From Cellvibrionaceae bacterium (GTDB lineage Bacteria > Pseudomonadota > Gammaproteobacteria > Pseudomonadales > Cellvibrionaceae), in NCBI GenBank assembly GCA_021151525.1, contig JAGKXD010000049.1, forward strand, positions 1 to 29,347: a DNA stretch of 29,347 bases, given 5' to 3'. The notes under the pieces were generated by a model, which did not search any database, was not told where the DNA came from, and saw only the letters and a list, made by a program, of their open reading frames with translations. Positions within the stretch are counted from its first letter, which is position 1, and every line of letters begins with the position of its first letter. Shown piece by piece: positions 1-7,495 of this stretch. Position numbers and translations under genes: made by a program.

Positions 1-232
1 GGGCTACATTTATATAGCGTTTTCTCATCATAAACAAAAACGATAATTATGTCTGTAATAAAAAGAAGTCCGTCGGGGATTCGGTTACCTAGCGAAACAC
101 TTGCTTAAAAAACAATCGGAATGCCAAGTTAAAATTCTTATCTATACTAGAAGTGATCCCTTGCTGGTTGGTAGGGGGGAGCAATTTAGCCAAAAAAAGT
201 TCTAATAACAGATAGTTAAGGCTGGAGACGCG

Positions 233-865
233 ATGAGGCGTAAGGTGCCCTTTATGGGCGAAGATCGCATAGCACGAGCAAATGACGAGGCGGCGCAAGC
301 CAAGAAAGCTCGTGGAAGTTTGATTGACGACGTATTAAGCACCCAGAAGCAAGCATCTACATGGGATGATTTGGTGTCTAGTGATTACCCAGATCCCATC
401 ACAGGGGCAGTGCCTAAGGTTTCTAGACCTCATGCACCTCCGCCCAAACCATCGCGCCCCAAAGCGAAAACGGTACCTGTTGCACCGGGCCCGGTCATTA
501 GTAAAGGGGTTTTTCATAGCCGTTACTCGGATATGAGTGGCTCCAGTATAGATTGGTTGCCCATTAATAGCGGACATGGTTTGCGCGTTAATATTTGTGG
601 CAATTTAGATCAAAATTTGCGTGAGCAGTGGCGGCGTTTAATTGAAGAATCTGCCAGCTCAGGGATAGATCAGTTCGAATTTAATTTAACCGAGGCGCCC
701 TCGTTAACACTCACAGGTTTGGGAATGTTGCTGTTGTTTAAAGAGCAGAAAGGTTCTGACCGGGGCGATATAAAACTTTGCCATTGCAACAAAGATGTGT
801 GGCAAATGCTGCAGTGGACGGGAATGGATAAATATTTCACCATTCAAGGTGGGCCGGGTAATTAA
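233..865 (+). CDS. STAS-domain protein with Pro-rich N-terminal region
   Basis: The C-terminal ~100 residues (about 112-205) look like a STAS / anti-sigma-factor-antagonist fold: a beta strand (LRVNICGNLD), an amphipathic helix, a second strand (FEFNLTEAP), then SLTLTGLGMLLLFKE in the place where SpoIIAA-type proteins carry the regulatory Ser and following helix. Residues 1-110 are polar, with a Pro/Lys-rich stretch (PHAPPPKPSRPKAK) that is probably a disordered linker. There is no signal peptide or membrane segment, so it should be cytoplasmic. The ATG at 233 is preceded by GGAG five bases upstream; a second in-frame ATG at 254 has no comparable site. A TATACT at 143-148 could be a -10 box, but no good -35 was seen. 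Upstream context lies outside the window. STAS proteins usually work in partner-switching or as scaffolds; the partner here is unknown. Confidence 0.8.
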   Translation: MRRKVPFMGEDRIARANDEAAQAKKARGSLIDDVLSTQKQASTWDDLVSSDYPDPITGAVPKVSRPHAPPPKPSRPKAKTVPVAPGPVISKGVFHSRYSDMSGSSIDWLPINSGHGLRVNICGNLDQNLREQWRRLIEESASSGIDQFEFNLTEAPSLTLTGLGMLLLFKEQKGSDRGDIKLCHCNKDVWQMLQWTGMDKYFTIQGGPGN

Positions 866-875
866 TTAGATCTAT

Positions 876-918
876 CCCAAATAAAAATGCCTGACTCGAT
901 CAGGCATTTTTATTTGGG
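876..918. terminator. Bidirectional intrinsic terminator between convergent genes
   Basis: A perfect 19-bp inverted repeat (876-894 and 900-918) encloses a 5-nt loop. The stem holds a GC-rich core (TGCCTGA) flanked by A5 on one side and T5 on the other, so either strand gives a hairpin followed by a U tract. It sits just after the STAS gene stop and just after the hisC stop on the other strand. Confidence 0.95.
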
Positions 919-931
919 GGATTGCACTTTT

Positions 932-1984
932 TTACGCGCTTTTTAAGACATCAATCATGCGTTGCATTTGCTCATCTGTACCAATCGTAATACGTAAAAA
1001 CTCATTGATACGCGCCGCACCAAAATAACGAACCAGAATTTTTTGTTCACGCAATTTTTGCGCAAGTTCCGCAGCATTATTTTGGGATGGTTTAGCAAAA
1101 ACAAAGTTTGCTTGCGATGGCAATACATTAAAACCCAGCGCTTCCAGCTCTTTGACAGTCCATTCGCGAGTGGCGATAATTTTATCGCGACAGGCTTTAA
1201 AATAAGTATCATCTTCAAATGCAGCAATGGTTGCTGCTTCTGCCAATCGATCGAGTGGATAAGAGTTGAATGAGTTTTTAACACGATCCAACGCCGTAAT
1301 TAAATCCACATTGCCCACCGCAAAACCTACACGCATGCCTGCAAGCGAGCGCGATTTTGATAAGGTTTGCACGACCAATAAGTTTGGATATTTATCGATA
1401 AGACTAATTGCAGTCTCACCGCCAAAATCTATATAAGCTTCATCCACAACCACAACCGATTCGGTATTTTTTTGCAGTAGTGCTTCTATCTCTGCAAGAG
1501 GCTTTCCAATCGCGGTTGGTGCATTAGGGTTGGGGAAAATAATACCGCCGTTATCGCGGGTGTAATCATCAAAATTAATAGAGAAGTCTTCGCGCAATGC
1601 AGGCGTTTTGTAATCAATGCCAAACAATTTGCAGTAGACCGGATAAAAGCTGTAGCTGATATCGGGGAACAACAAAGGTTTGCTTTGTTGGAAGAATGCC
1701 ATAAACAGCAAACCTAAGACTTCATCGCTGCCGTTACCCACAAATACTTGCTCTGCAGTAACGCCGTAATATTTGGCGATAGTATTTTTCAGCTTTTTAG
1801 AATTTGGATCTGGATAAAGACGCAAACGGTCGATGGCGTCATGGGTCATCAACTTGATTACTTCGGGCGAGGGCGGGTAGGGGCTCTCGTTAGTATTCAA
1901 CTTGATTAAACCCTCTATTTGCGGCTGCTCACCGGGCACATAAGGCTCCAGCTCGCGCACCACCTGACTCCAAAACTTCGACAT
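932..1984 (-). CDS. hisC: Histidinol-phosphate aminotransferase (HisC)
   Basis: A PLP fold-type I aminotransferase of 350 residues, the usual HisC length. It converts imidazole-acetol phosphate plus glutamate to histidinol phosphate in histidine synthesis. Visible HisC signatures: LNTNESPYPPSP near the N-terminus, YPDPNS, GNGSDEVL, NPNAPT (about 152-157), the PLP-ring Asp in VVDEAYIDF (about 181), the Schiff-base Lys in TLSKSRSLAGMRVG (Lys210), and the C-terminal FLRITIGT. A GAGGAG-like site lies before the ATG at 1984. It is not in a his operon here; the neighbours are unrelated, which is common for the HisC2-type copy. Some HisC paralogs accept aromatic amino acids, so substrate preference is not proved. 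Confidence 0.95.
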   Translation of the reverse strand: MSKFWSQVVRELEPYVPGEQPQIEGLIKLNTNESPYPPSPEVIKLMTHDAIDRLRLYPDPNSKKLKNTIAKYYGVTAEQVFVGNGSDEVLGLLFMAFFQQSKPLLFPDISYSFYPVYCKLFGIDYKTPALREDFSINFDDYTRDNGGIIFPNPNAPTAIGKPLAEIEALLQKNTESVVVVDEAYIDFGGETAISLIDKYPNLLVVQTLSKSRSLAGMRVGFAVGNVDLITALDRVKNSFNSYPLDRLAEAATIAAFEDDTYFKACRDKIIATREWTVKELEALGFNVLPSQANFVFAKPSQNNAAELAQKLREQKILVRYFGAARINEFLRITIGTDEQMQRMIDVLKSA

Positions 1985-2042
1985 GATTGCTCCTCAAAGC
2001 AGCTAAAAACGAACGGGCGAAAAGGCCGAGCAGTATAACCCC

Positions 2043-2115
2043 GTAGCCCGCAGGGAGTGAAACGCATTGCGGGGATTTTAAATTCCCGTACTACGCCAAG
2101 CTCCATACGGGCTAC
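2043..2115. repeat. 73-bp palindromic GTAGCCCG...CGGGCTAC intergenic repeat
   Basis: The ends GTAGCCCG (2043-2050) and CGGGCTAC (2108-2115) are perfect inverted repeats. Inside, GCGGGGA and TTCCCGT pair around a TTTTAAA spacer. The element fills the gap between hisC and the fabF-like gene. It resembles the 'GTAGCCCG...CGGGCTAC' REP-like palindromes I recall from many gammaproteobacterial genomes; that family link is from memory. The first seven bases of the window (GGGCTAC) match its right end and might be the tail of another copy. Confidence 0.75.
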
Positions 2116-2133
2116 ACGCCGATCGGAAAGGAT

Positions 2134-3405
2134 TTAGCCCTCCCAACGCTTCAACAAAATGCTGGCATTTACTCCGCCAAAGCCAAACCCGTTTGAAAGT
2201 GCATGTTCTATTTTCAAAGGGCGAGCCTTGCCCGCAACAATGTCAACGCCTGTTGCAGCTTCATCCGGATTTTCCAAGTTCAAGGTGGGTGGAACAATTT
2301 GGTCGCGCAGTGCCAATGCAGTAAAAATCGCTTCAATGCCCCCCGCCGCGCCAAGCAAATGCCCTGTTGCGGATTTGGTGGATGTCACTGCCAAGCTGCT
2401 GTTTTCGCCAAAAATCCCTTTGATTGCCGCGAGTTCGCCCTTGTCGCCTACTTGTGTAGAGGTCGCATGAGCGTTGAGATGTTGGATCTCTGCAGGGCTT
2501 AGTTTGGCTTGGCGTAGTGCTGCAGCCATAGCACGCTTGGCGCCATCACCATCTTCTGCGCCAGAGGTTAGGTGATAGGCATCGGCGCTGGTGCCGTAAC
2601 CGATGATTTCGGCAATAGGATTCGCACCACGCGCTAATGCATGCTCCAAGGTTTCCACCACCACCAAACCCGCGCCTTCGCCCATGACAAAACCATCGCG
2701 GTCGCGGTCGAAGGGGCGCGAAGCGCGTTCAGGTGTATCGTTAAAACCGGTTGAAAGCGCACGTGCCGCTGCGAAGCCGCCGAGACTTACGGTGTGTACG
2801 GTCGCTTCGGCACCGCCGCACAGTGCAATGTCAGCTTCGCCTGCGCGAATCATTCGCACCGCATCGCCAATGGCTTGCACGCCTGCTGCACAAGCGGTAA
2901 CAGGCGCACCAATTGGGCCTTTAAAGCCGTATTTGATCGATGCATGCCCCGCCGCTAAATTCACCAGAAAAGACGGAATGGTAAAGGGCGATAGCCTGCG
3001 CGTACCGCGCTCATCGGCTGTGCGCACGGCATCGGCAATAGCGGGAAAGCCTCCGACGCCAGATGCAATCACGGTGGCCGTGCTTACCTTGTCGTCCTCA
3101 TTTTCTGGAAACCAATTGGCCTGCTGCAAAGCCTCTTCGGCAGCAGCCATGGCAAACAAAATAAACTTGTCCATTTTGCGTTGATCTTTGGGCGAGGCAA
3201 CTTTGTCTGGGTCGAGTCCGCCTTCGGCATCCTCGTTAATATCAGGTACAAGCCCTGCGACTTTTGCTGGCAAATCGGCGGCTATAGCGTCAGGTAAGCG
3301 CCTTATGCCAGAGCGCCCAGCGAGCAGTCGCTGCCACACAGTTTCCACCCCGCAACCCAAAGGCGAGGCTATTCCCATACCGGTAATAACAATACGTTGG
3401 TTCAT
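2134..3405 (-). CDS. fabF: 3-oxoacyl-[ACP] synthase II (FabF-type KAS II)
   Basis: A full-length condensing enzyme of 423 residues. It adds malonyl-ACP-derived two-carbon units to acyl-ACP in fatty acid synthesis. The Cys-His-His triad of the FabB/FabF class is intact: Cys172 in VTACAAGVQAIGDA, His313 in LNAHATSTQVGD, and His349 in KSATGHLLGAAGG; C-terminal GFGFGGVNASILL is also typical. There is no acpP, fabG or fabD beside it, so this is a stand-alone copy and possibly a paralog of a housekeeping fabF. It diverges from a TetR regulator, and its putative TTGACA / TATAAT promoter contains a TetR-like palindrome, so its expression is probably repressed under some conditions. AGAGG lies a few bases before the ATG. 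An aryl-polyene or other secondary lipid pathway is possible but not supported by neighbours. Confidence 0.93.
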   Translation of the reverse strand: MNQRIVITGMGIASPLGCGVETVWQRLLAGRSGIRRLPDAIAADLPAKVAGLVPDINEDAEGGLDPDKVASPKDQRKMDKFILFAMAAAEEALQQANWFPENEDDKVSTATVIASGVGGFPAIADAVRTADERGTRRLSPFTIPSFLVNLAAGHASIKYGFKGPIGAPVTACAAGVQAIGDAVRMIRAGEADIALCGGAEATVHTVSLGGFAAARALSTGFNDTPERASRPFDRDRDGFVMGEGAGLVVVETLEHALARGANPIAEIIGYGTSADAYHLTSGAEDGDGAKRAMAAALRQAKLSPAEIQHLNAHATSTQVGDKGELAAIKGIFGENSSLAVTSTKSATGHLLGAAGGIEAIFTALALRDQIVPPTLNLENPDEAATGVDIVAGKARPLKIEHALSNGFGFGGVNASILLKRWEG

Positions 3406-3423
3406 AGCTTGGCCTCTTTTTAG

Positions 3424-3437
3424 ATGATGATCGTCAT
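3424..3437. promoter_or_regulatory. Candidate TetR operator, left site
   Basis: ATGATGATCGTCAT is a near-perfect 14-bp palindrome (one mismatched pair). It lies between the fabF-like start codon and the fabF -10 box. Its half-site ATGATG/CATCAT is shared with the palindrome centred 26 bp away. Confidence 0.5.
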
Positions 3438-3444
3438 TTATAAA

Positions 3445-3475
3445 ATTATATGATGCTCATCATGTATACTGTCAA
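3445..3475 (-). promoter_or_regulatory. Putative sigma-70 promoter of the fabF-like gene
   Basis: On the minus strand, TTGACA (3470-3475) and TATAAT (3445-3450) are perfect hexamers, but 19 bp apart rather than 17. The palindrome at 3450-3463 occupies the spacer, so a bound repressor would block RNA polymerase. On the plus strand TATACT at 3465-3470 could serve the tetR gene. Confidence 0.55.
3450..3463. promoter_or_regulatory. Candidate TetR operator, right site
   Basis: ATGATGCTCATCAT is a perfect 6+2+6 palindrome. It lies in the divergent tetR/fabF gap, inside the fabF promoter spacer and just upstream of the possible tetR -10 box. This position fits repression of both genes, including autorepression. 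Confidence 0.6.
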
Positions 3476-3504
3476 TAACTATTTCGGTCGGAGTGAAGTG
3501 AGGT

Positions 3505-4077
3505 ATGAGAGTCAGCAGAGAGCAGGCAGCGGAAAACCGTGAAAAAATCATTACTACCGCCGCCAAGCTATTTCGCGAAAAAGGTTTTGATGGCATAGGT
3601 GTTGCCGATTTAATGAAAGCCTCCGGATTAACCCACGGTGGTTTTTACGGTCACTTCAATTCCAAAGAAGATTTAATGGCGCAAGCCTGTGAGCGTGCGG
3701 TAGATGAATTACTGCAAGCGGGGCGGGAGCGCAGTAAAGAATCCAAGGATTCGCCGTACCACGCGTTTTTAAAAAACTATTTATCGATAGAGCATCGCGA
3801 TCAGCCAGGTGCGGGCTGTTTGATGGCTGCTCTCGGCGCAGAAGCTGCACGCCAAAACAAAACGGTGCGCTCAGCGTTTACTCAATCGGCCAAACGATTG
3901 GCTTCTGCGTTGATAGAAATTATTCCTGCTGCAAATAAGAAAAAAGCGCGCGAGAATGCATTGGTGACGTTGTCGATGTTAGTTGGTGCACAAACTATCG
4001 CACGGGCAATGGACGATGAAGAAACGTCGCAAGAAGTATTGGCGTTGGTGTTGAAAAAGGCAAAAGAAATATCTTGA
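3505..4077 (+). CDS. TetR/AcrR-family transcriptional regulator
   Basis: 190 residues, normal for TetR. Residues about 10-57 form the N-terminal DNA-binding domain: REKIITTAAKLFREKGFDG, then the helix-turn-helix VADLMKASGLTHGGFYGHF followed by SKEDLM. The remainder is the variable all-helical ligand/dimer domain with no identifiable ligand. It is divergent from the fabF-like gene, and the 99-bp gap carries two ATGATG-type palindromes, so it most likely represses that gene and itself. The inducer is unknown; a fatty-acid-related or electrophilic compound would be a guess. The start is the first ATG of the frame, with GGAG about 12 bases upstream, which is a loose ribosome binding site. Confidence 0.92.
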   Translation: MRVSREQAAENREKIITTAAKLFREKGFDGIGVADLMKASGLTHGGFYGHFNSKEDLMAQACERAVDELLQAGRERSKESKDSPYHAFLKNYLSIEHRDQPGAGCLMAALGAEAARQNKTVRSAFTQSAKRLASALIEIIPAANKKKARENALVTLSMLVGAQTIARAMDDEETSQEVLALVLKKAKEIS

Positions 4078-4100
4078 TGGTCTTAGCGTAAAAGCCATGA

Positions 4101-4134
4101 TCAGCGGTGCTTCACAATGAGTGAGCACCGCTGA
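4101..4134. terminator. Hairpin between convergent tetR and SnoaL-like genes
   Basis: Perfect 11-bp inverted repeat TCAGCGGTGCT (4101-4111) and AGCACCGCTGA (4124-4134). It sits exactly in the gap between two convergent stop codons. There is no strong T tract on either side, so it may be a weak or bidirectional terminator. Confidence 0.6.
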
Positions 4135-4140
4135 ATTCTA

Positions 4141-4632
4141 CTAATTCATCTTCTGCATATTGTCCCAATGTTCCGCAATTTTTCCATTCTCAATACGAAA
4201 CATATCAAACCAAGTTGTGGTGTAGGTTTTGGTTGGGTCTTTCGGATCTTTCAACTCGCTTACAAAAGTAATAGTTACCAAATCACCTTCCGCAGTCATT
4301 GACACTATGGGAGCAGCAACTTTTTCTGCAATCGCTTGTGGCTTTTTAAATTGGCTAAAGAAGTCCACAAATGCTTTGCGGCCCGTTGCTACATTGGGGT
4401 TGTGTTGGATATAAGTCTCGGTCATGTATTTTGGTGCTAATTCCATATGGCCACCTTCAAAAACTTCGCGCCAAAAATCGTAAACTAATTTTTTGTTGGC
4501 GGCGAGTTTTGAATCTTTGCTCGCGAGCATGGTTTTGTGATCAGCGTTGGCAGTTACGGGTAATTGCGCCAAGGCGGGAAGCGATAAGCATAGAGCCAGT
4601 GCTGCGATAGTTTTTAGTGTAAGTTTTAACAT
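4141..4632 (-). CDS. Secreted SnoaL-like (NTF2-fold) protein
   Basis: The start at 4632 (MLKLTLKTIAALALC) is preferred over the TTG at 4650 because AAGGA lies about 9 bases before it, and it begins a clean signal peptide ending near LPALA. The mature part (about 140 residues) has the pattern of SnoaL-like / polyketide-cyclase-like NTF2-fold proteins: KKLVYDFWREVFEGGHMELAPKYM, TYIQHNPNVATGRKAFVDFF, TTTWFDMFRIENGKIAEHWDNMQ. Family members include cyclases and many stress-related proteins of unknown role. The Tyr-x-Gln-His-Asn-Pro segment is the usual pocket signature. The protein is probably periplasmic. A 43-bp palindrome separates it from the NmrA-like gene upstream on the same strand. No reaction can be assigned. 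Confidence 0.82.
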   Translation of the reverse strand: MLKLTLKTIAALALCLSLPALAQLPVTANADHKTMLASKDSKLAANKKLVYDFWREVFEGGHMELAPKYMTETYIQHNPNVATGRKAFVDFFSQFKKPQAIAEKVAAPIVSMTAEGDLVTITFVSELKDPKDPTKTYTTTWFDMFRIENGKIAEHWDNMQKMN

Positions 4633-4807
4633 GTGAATATTCCTTGCCAAAGATTATCTGTTGAGTGTTGATGGTAGAACCTAAATTTGTGCGAGTCTAT
4701 CAAGCTTGTAATTCTCGTGTATCTTCTATTACAGCGGCAAAAGCATCGCGTCATTCTGTAAGTGCAATTTCGTTAGCGACTTCATATTTCTCTATAAAAA
4801 TATTCAT

Positions 4808-4850
4808 AGGGGAGTCGTCATCACCGCTACGCGAGGATGACCGCTCCCCT
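4808..4850. repeat. 43-bp palindromic hairpin element
   Basis: Outer arms AGGGGAG (4808-4814) and CTCCCCT (4844-4850) and inner arms GTCATC (4817-4822) and GATGAC (4836-4841) nest into one long hairpin around a GCTACGC-type loop. Its TCGTCATC start resembles repeats near 8.45 kb and 21.5 kb. There is no T tract, so it is better called a repeat than a terminator. Confidence 0.6.
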
Positions 4851-4866
4851 CTTAACAAGTTAACGA

Positions 4867-5478
4867 TTAATAACCCACCGTAAAACGTTGTTGGTTGTGG
4901 GTTGGGTTTTCCAATTCATCTAAAACTGCAATTGCAAAATCTTGATTGGAAATGCGGCTTTCACCCTTGTCGTTTACTAAAAGTTGTTCGCTACCTAAAC
5001 GAAATTTGCCTGTACGTTCACCGGGTTCGATAAAGGCTGAAGGTGACAGGTAAGTCCAGTTTAATTCTTTTTCGCCGCGCAAAATATTTAATAAATCGCG
5101 TGCCGCACCGGCGGTTGCTTTCCACATTTCAGGGAATTCAGGTGTGTCAAATAATTGCACGCCGGGTGCAACTTCAAGGCTTGCTGCACCGCCTACAAAC
5201 AATACGTGTTTAATTCCAGAGGTTTTTACGCTGTTGATAATTTTGTGCAAGTCTTGTTCTTCCCAGTGAACGCTCAATACGGCGGTGTCGTGACCCTTAA
5301 GAGCATTGCTTAAGGCTGCATAATCTTTTAGGTTTAATTCCTGCGCATTTACTGTGGGAGATGCAGTGACTTTAGCAGGGTTACGTACCAATGCAGTGAC
5401 ATTGTGTTGACGTGAGACAGCTTCGTTAAAAATGTGTTGGCCGATAAAACCGGTAGCACCGACGATTGCGATTTTCAT
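4867..5478 (-). CDS. NmrA-like NAD(P)-binding protein (atypical SDR)
   Basis: 203 residues starting MKIAIVGATGFIGQHI, the GxxGxxG dinucleotide-binding motif of atypical short-chain dehydrogenases. It then follows the NmrA/YwnB-type layout: VTALVRNPAKV, LNLKDYAALSNALKGHDTAVLSV, HVLFVGGAASLEV, and YLSPSAFIEPGERTGKFRLG. The classic YxxxK catalytic pair is not evident, which is usual for sensor-like or reductase members of this group. The start at 5478 is chosen because AGAGGAA sits about 6 bases upstream; an ATG at 5484 would overlap that site. It is divergent from a LysR regulator 156 bp away, which probably controls it. It is likely a cytoplasmic redox-responsive protein or flavin/quinone-type reductase; the substrate is unknown. 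Confidence 0.88.
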   Translation of the reverse strand: MKIAIVGATGFIGQHIFNEAVSRQHNVTALVRNPAKVTASPTVNAQELNLKDYAALSNALKGHDTAVLSVHWEEQDLHKIINSVKTSGIKHVLFVGGAASLEVAPGVQLFDTPEFPEMWKATAGAARDLLNILRGEKELNWTYLSPSAFIEPGERTGKFRLGSEQLLVNDKGESRISNQDFAIAVLDELENPTHNQQRFTVGY

Positions 5479-5634
5479 GATCATTTCCTCTTTGATATGG
5501 ATGTTTACGTTGGCTGGCTATTACGTCTTTGGTTTCAGTAATCGCTTCAGTGAGGTCAGTATCGGCTGGAATCATTGTTCTGATAAGATGGCTAAAATTT
5601 CATTCTTTGTTCTCTTAAAGTGGACAATGCAATT

Positions 5635-6534
5635 ATGAGCAAGCTATTTGATATCAACCTGAACAGGTTAGTGGTATTTGCGGCGGTGGTGGAAACGGGG
5701 TCGATTACCGCGGCAGCCAAGCGTTTGGGTTTGGCGAAAACCATGGTGAGCGCACACATGCAAAAGCTAGAGGCCGAGATTGGCAGCAATTTGTTAGTGC
5801 GCACCACACGCCGTTTGCATCTCACCGAGGCGGGTACTTTGTTTTACGAGGCCTGCCAAAAAATCCTGCAAGACACTGAAGCGGCTATTTCTCTGGCGAG
5901 CAGCAATACCCAACAACTGCGCGGCAAATTAAAAATCTCCGCAACGGTAGATTACGGCGCATCCGTCATTGCGCCCTTGGCGGCCAAGCTGACACAAGAG
6001 AATCCTGAGTTGCGCATTGAAATTGTGTCCAGCGATCACCGTGTGGATATGGTGGCCGAGGGTATTGATGTGGCGATTCGCATTGGTCGCCTTACAGATT
6101 CAAGCCATAAGGCTGCGTTGATTGCGCATTTTGAGGAATGGGTTGTGGCTCCGCCGGATTTTTTCGCAAAGGGTTTACCGCAAACGCCAAAAGATTTGGA
6201 GCCGTATCCCTTTGTTGCACTATCAGTTTTGCCAAACGTATTGAACAGAAATTTTGTGCGGCAGGGGTATGCGACTGAATCGGTAAAATTAACCGCGAGC
6301 ATTATGGCCAACACGGCATCTGCAGTGCGTGCAGCTGTTTTGGCGGATGCAGGCTTTATGATTTACCCAGATTTTTCAGTGAAGGAAGATATTGAAGCGG
6401 GGCGATTAATTCGCGTCTTGCCTGAGTGGACATTGCCCGGCGGTGGAATTTACGCGGTCTTTCCATCTGCTGAGCAGCGCTCGCACAAAGTGAGTGTTTT
6501 TATCGCCGCGTTGAAACAAAACTACGGCGGATGA
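5635..6534 (+). CDS. LysR-family transcriptional regulator
   Basis: 299 residues from ATG 5635 (a GTG at 5620 is also in frame). The winged helix-turn-helix occupies about residues 1-60: LNRLVVFAAVVETGSITAAA, AKTMVSAHMQKLEAEIG, and LLVRTTRRLHLTEAG. The substrate-binding domain follows from about 88 (GKLKISATVDYGASVIAPLA) to the C-terminus, with the DVAIRIGRL segment found in CrgA/AaeR-type LysR proteins. It diverges from the NmrA-like gene, and LysR regulators usually control the divergent neighbour. The 156-bp gap shows no unambiguous T-N11-A palindrome to my eye. The effector is not predictable from the sequence. Confidence 0.93.
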   Translation: MSKLFDINLNRLVVFAAVVETGSITAAAKRLGLAKTMVSAHMQKLEAEIGSNLLVRTTRRLHLTEAGTLFYEACQKILQDTEAAISLASSNTQQLRGKLKISATVDYGASVIAPLAAKLTQENPELRIEIVSSDHRVDMVAEGIDVAIRIGRLTDSSHKAALIAHFEEWVVAPPDFFAKGLPQTPKDLEPYPFVALSVLPNVLNRNFVRQGYATESVKLTASIMANTASAVRAAVLADAGFMIYPDFSVKEDIEAGRLIRVLPEWTLPGGGIYAVFPSAEQRSHKVSVFIAALKQNYGG

Positions 6535-6612
6535 CGGTTCTCCGCTTGAGGTCTATAGTTGGGCTAAATCGTGTTTTTATTTAGCTGTGTAATGTCTGAA
6601 AAGGAGATGACT

Positions 6613-7401
6613 ATGCTCGCAAATCAACTTATTCTCTTCGATCTCGATGGCACGCTCTACATCGGCAGCGAGCAAATACCCGGCGCGGTAAATACTATTG
6701 CTCAATTGCGCCAACAGGGTTTCAAGGTACGCTTTCTTACTAACACCACCACCAAGTCCCATGCTGAGCTGGTCGCGCAAATGCGTGCGCTGGGTTTTAC
6801 GCTTGACCCAACAGAATTGATTAGTGCTCCCGTAGGCGCGAAGTTGGAACTGCAATCGATCCAACAAAAAGTTGGCCGTCCTTTGCGCATTTGGCCTGTT
6901 GTGGCCGAGAGCATAAAGCCCGATTTTGCTGAGTTTGAATGGGATGAAAACACGCCAGATTTTGTGGTACTGGGCGATATAGGCGAGCGCTGGGATTTAC
7001 CGCTCATTAATAAGCTCTTCAGCGTGATTCACAGCGGAGCAGAATTGATTGCCCTCCATAAAAACCGCTTCTGGCAAACGGAAGAAGGTTTGAAGGCCGA
7101 CATAGGATTTTTTGTCGCTGGTTTGGAATATGTGTGCAGCAAAACCGCGCGCATTATGGGTAAGCCCAATGCCGATTTTTTCCAGCGAGTGCTGGATTCT
7201 GCCGGTGTGGGTGCCGCACAAACCATCATGGTTGGCGATGATATCGACAGCGATGTCGGCGGGGCGCAATTGTTGGGTATGAAAGGCTGTTTGGTGAAAA
7301 CCGGAAAGTTTCGCCAAGCCTATTTTGATGTGTCAGCCGTAAAGCCTGATTGGGTGCTCGCAAGCGTTGCAGATTTACCCGCAGCTTTGTCGGTTTCCTA
7401 A
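6613..7401 (+). CDS. HAD-IIA family phosphatase (LHPP/NagD-like)
   Basis: 262 residues from ATG 6613, which has AAGGAG six bases upstream; an earlier ATG at 6607 abuts that site. All HAD motifs are visible: motif I FDLDGTLYIG (nucleophile Asp10, acid/base Asp12), motif II FLTNTTTKS, the motif III Lys in MGKPNADFF, and motif IV VGDDIDSDVGGA. The long C2-type cap between motifs II and III marks subclass IIA, and the overall pattern fits the LHPP-like group (TIGR01458-type by recollection). These enzymes hydrolyse small phosphoesters, phospho-amino acids or pyrophosphate. It is followed on the same strand by a second HAD gene 94 bp downstream. The natural substrate is not known. Confidence 0.9.
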   Translation: MLANQLILFDLDGTLYIGSEQIPGAVNTIAQLRQQGFKVRFLTNTTTKSHAELVAQMRALGFTLDPTELISAPVGAKLELQSIQQKVGRPLRIWPVVAESIKPDFAEFEWDENTPDFVVLGDIGERWDLPLINKLFSVIHSGAELIALHKNRFWQTEEGLKADIGFFVAGLEYVCSKTARIMGKPNADFFQRVLDSAGVGAAQTIMVGDDIDSDVGGAQLLGMKGCLVKTGKFRQAYFDVSAVKPDWVLASVADLPAALSVS

Positions 7402-7495
7402 ACGAGCCCAGCTTTTTCTAAATTGTCATAATTGCTTTATATACTGGTTACATTTGAAGCAATTCTTATGGCAGGCGTGTAAAGGGCTGGGATTG

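Noticed and set aside
89..298. 69-residue minus-strand frame at the left edge
   Set aside because: It overlaps the promoter and start of the STAS gene on the other strand and shows no domain or ribosome binding site.
2603..3184. 193-residue plus-strand frame inside the fabF-like gene
   Set aside because: Antisense to a gene with an intact catalytic triad; composition (Ala, Ser, Pro, Arg rich) is typical of the shadow frame of a GC-rich gene.
5479..5634. LysR binding site (T-N11-A palindrome) in the NmrA-like/LysR gap
   Set aside because: I looked for one because the genes diverge, but no dyad was clear enough to annotate.
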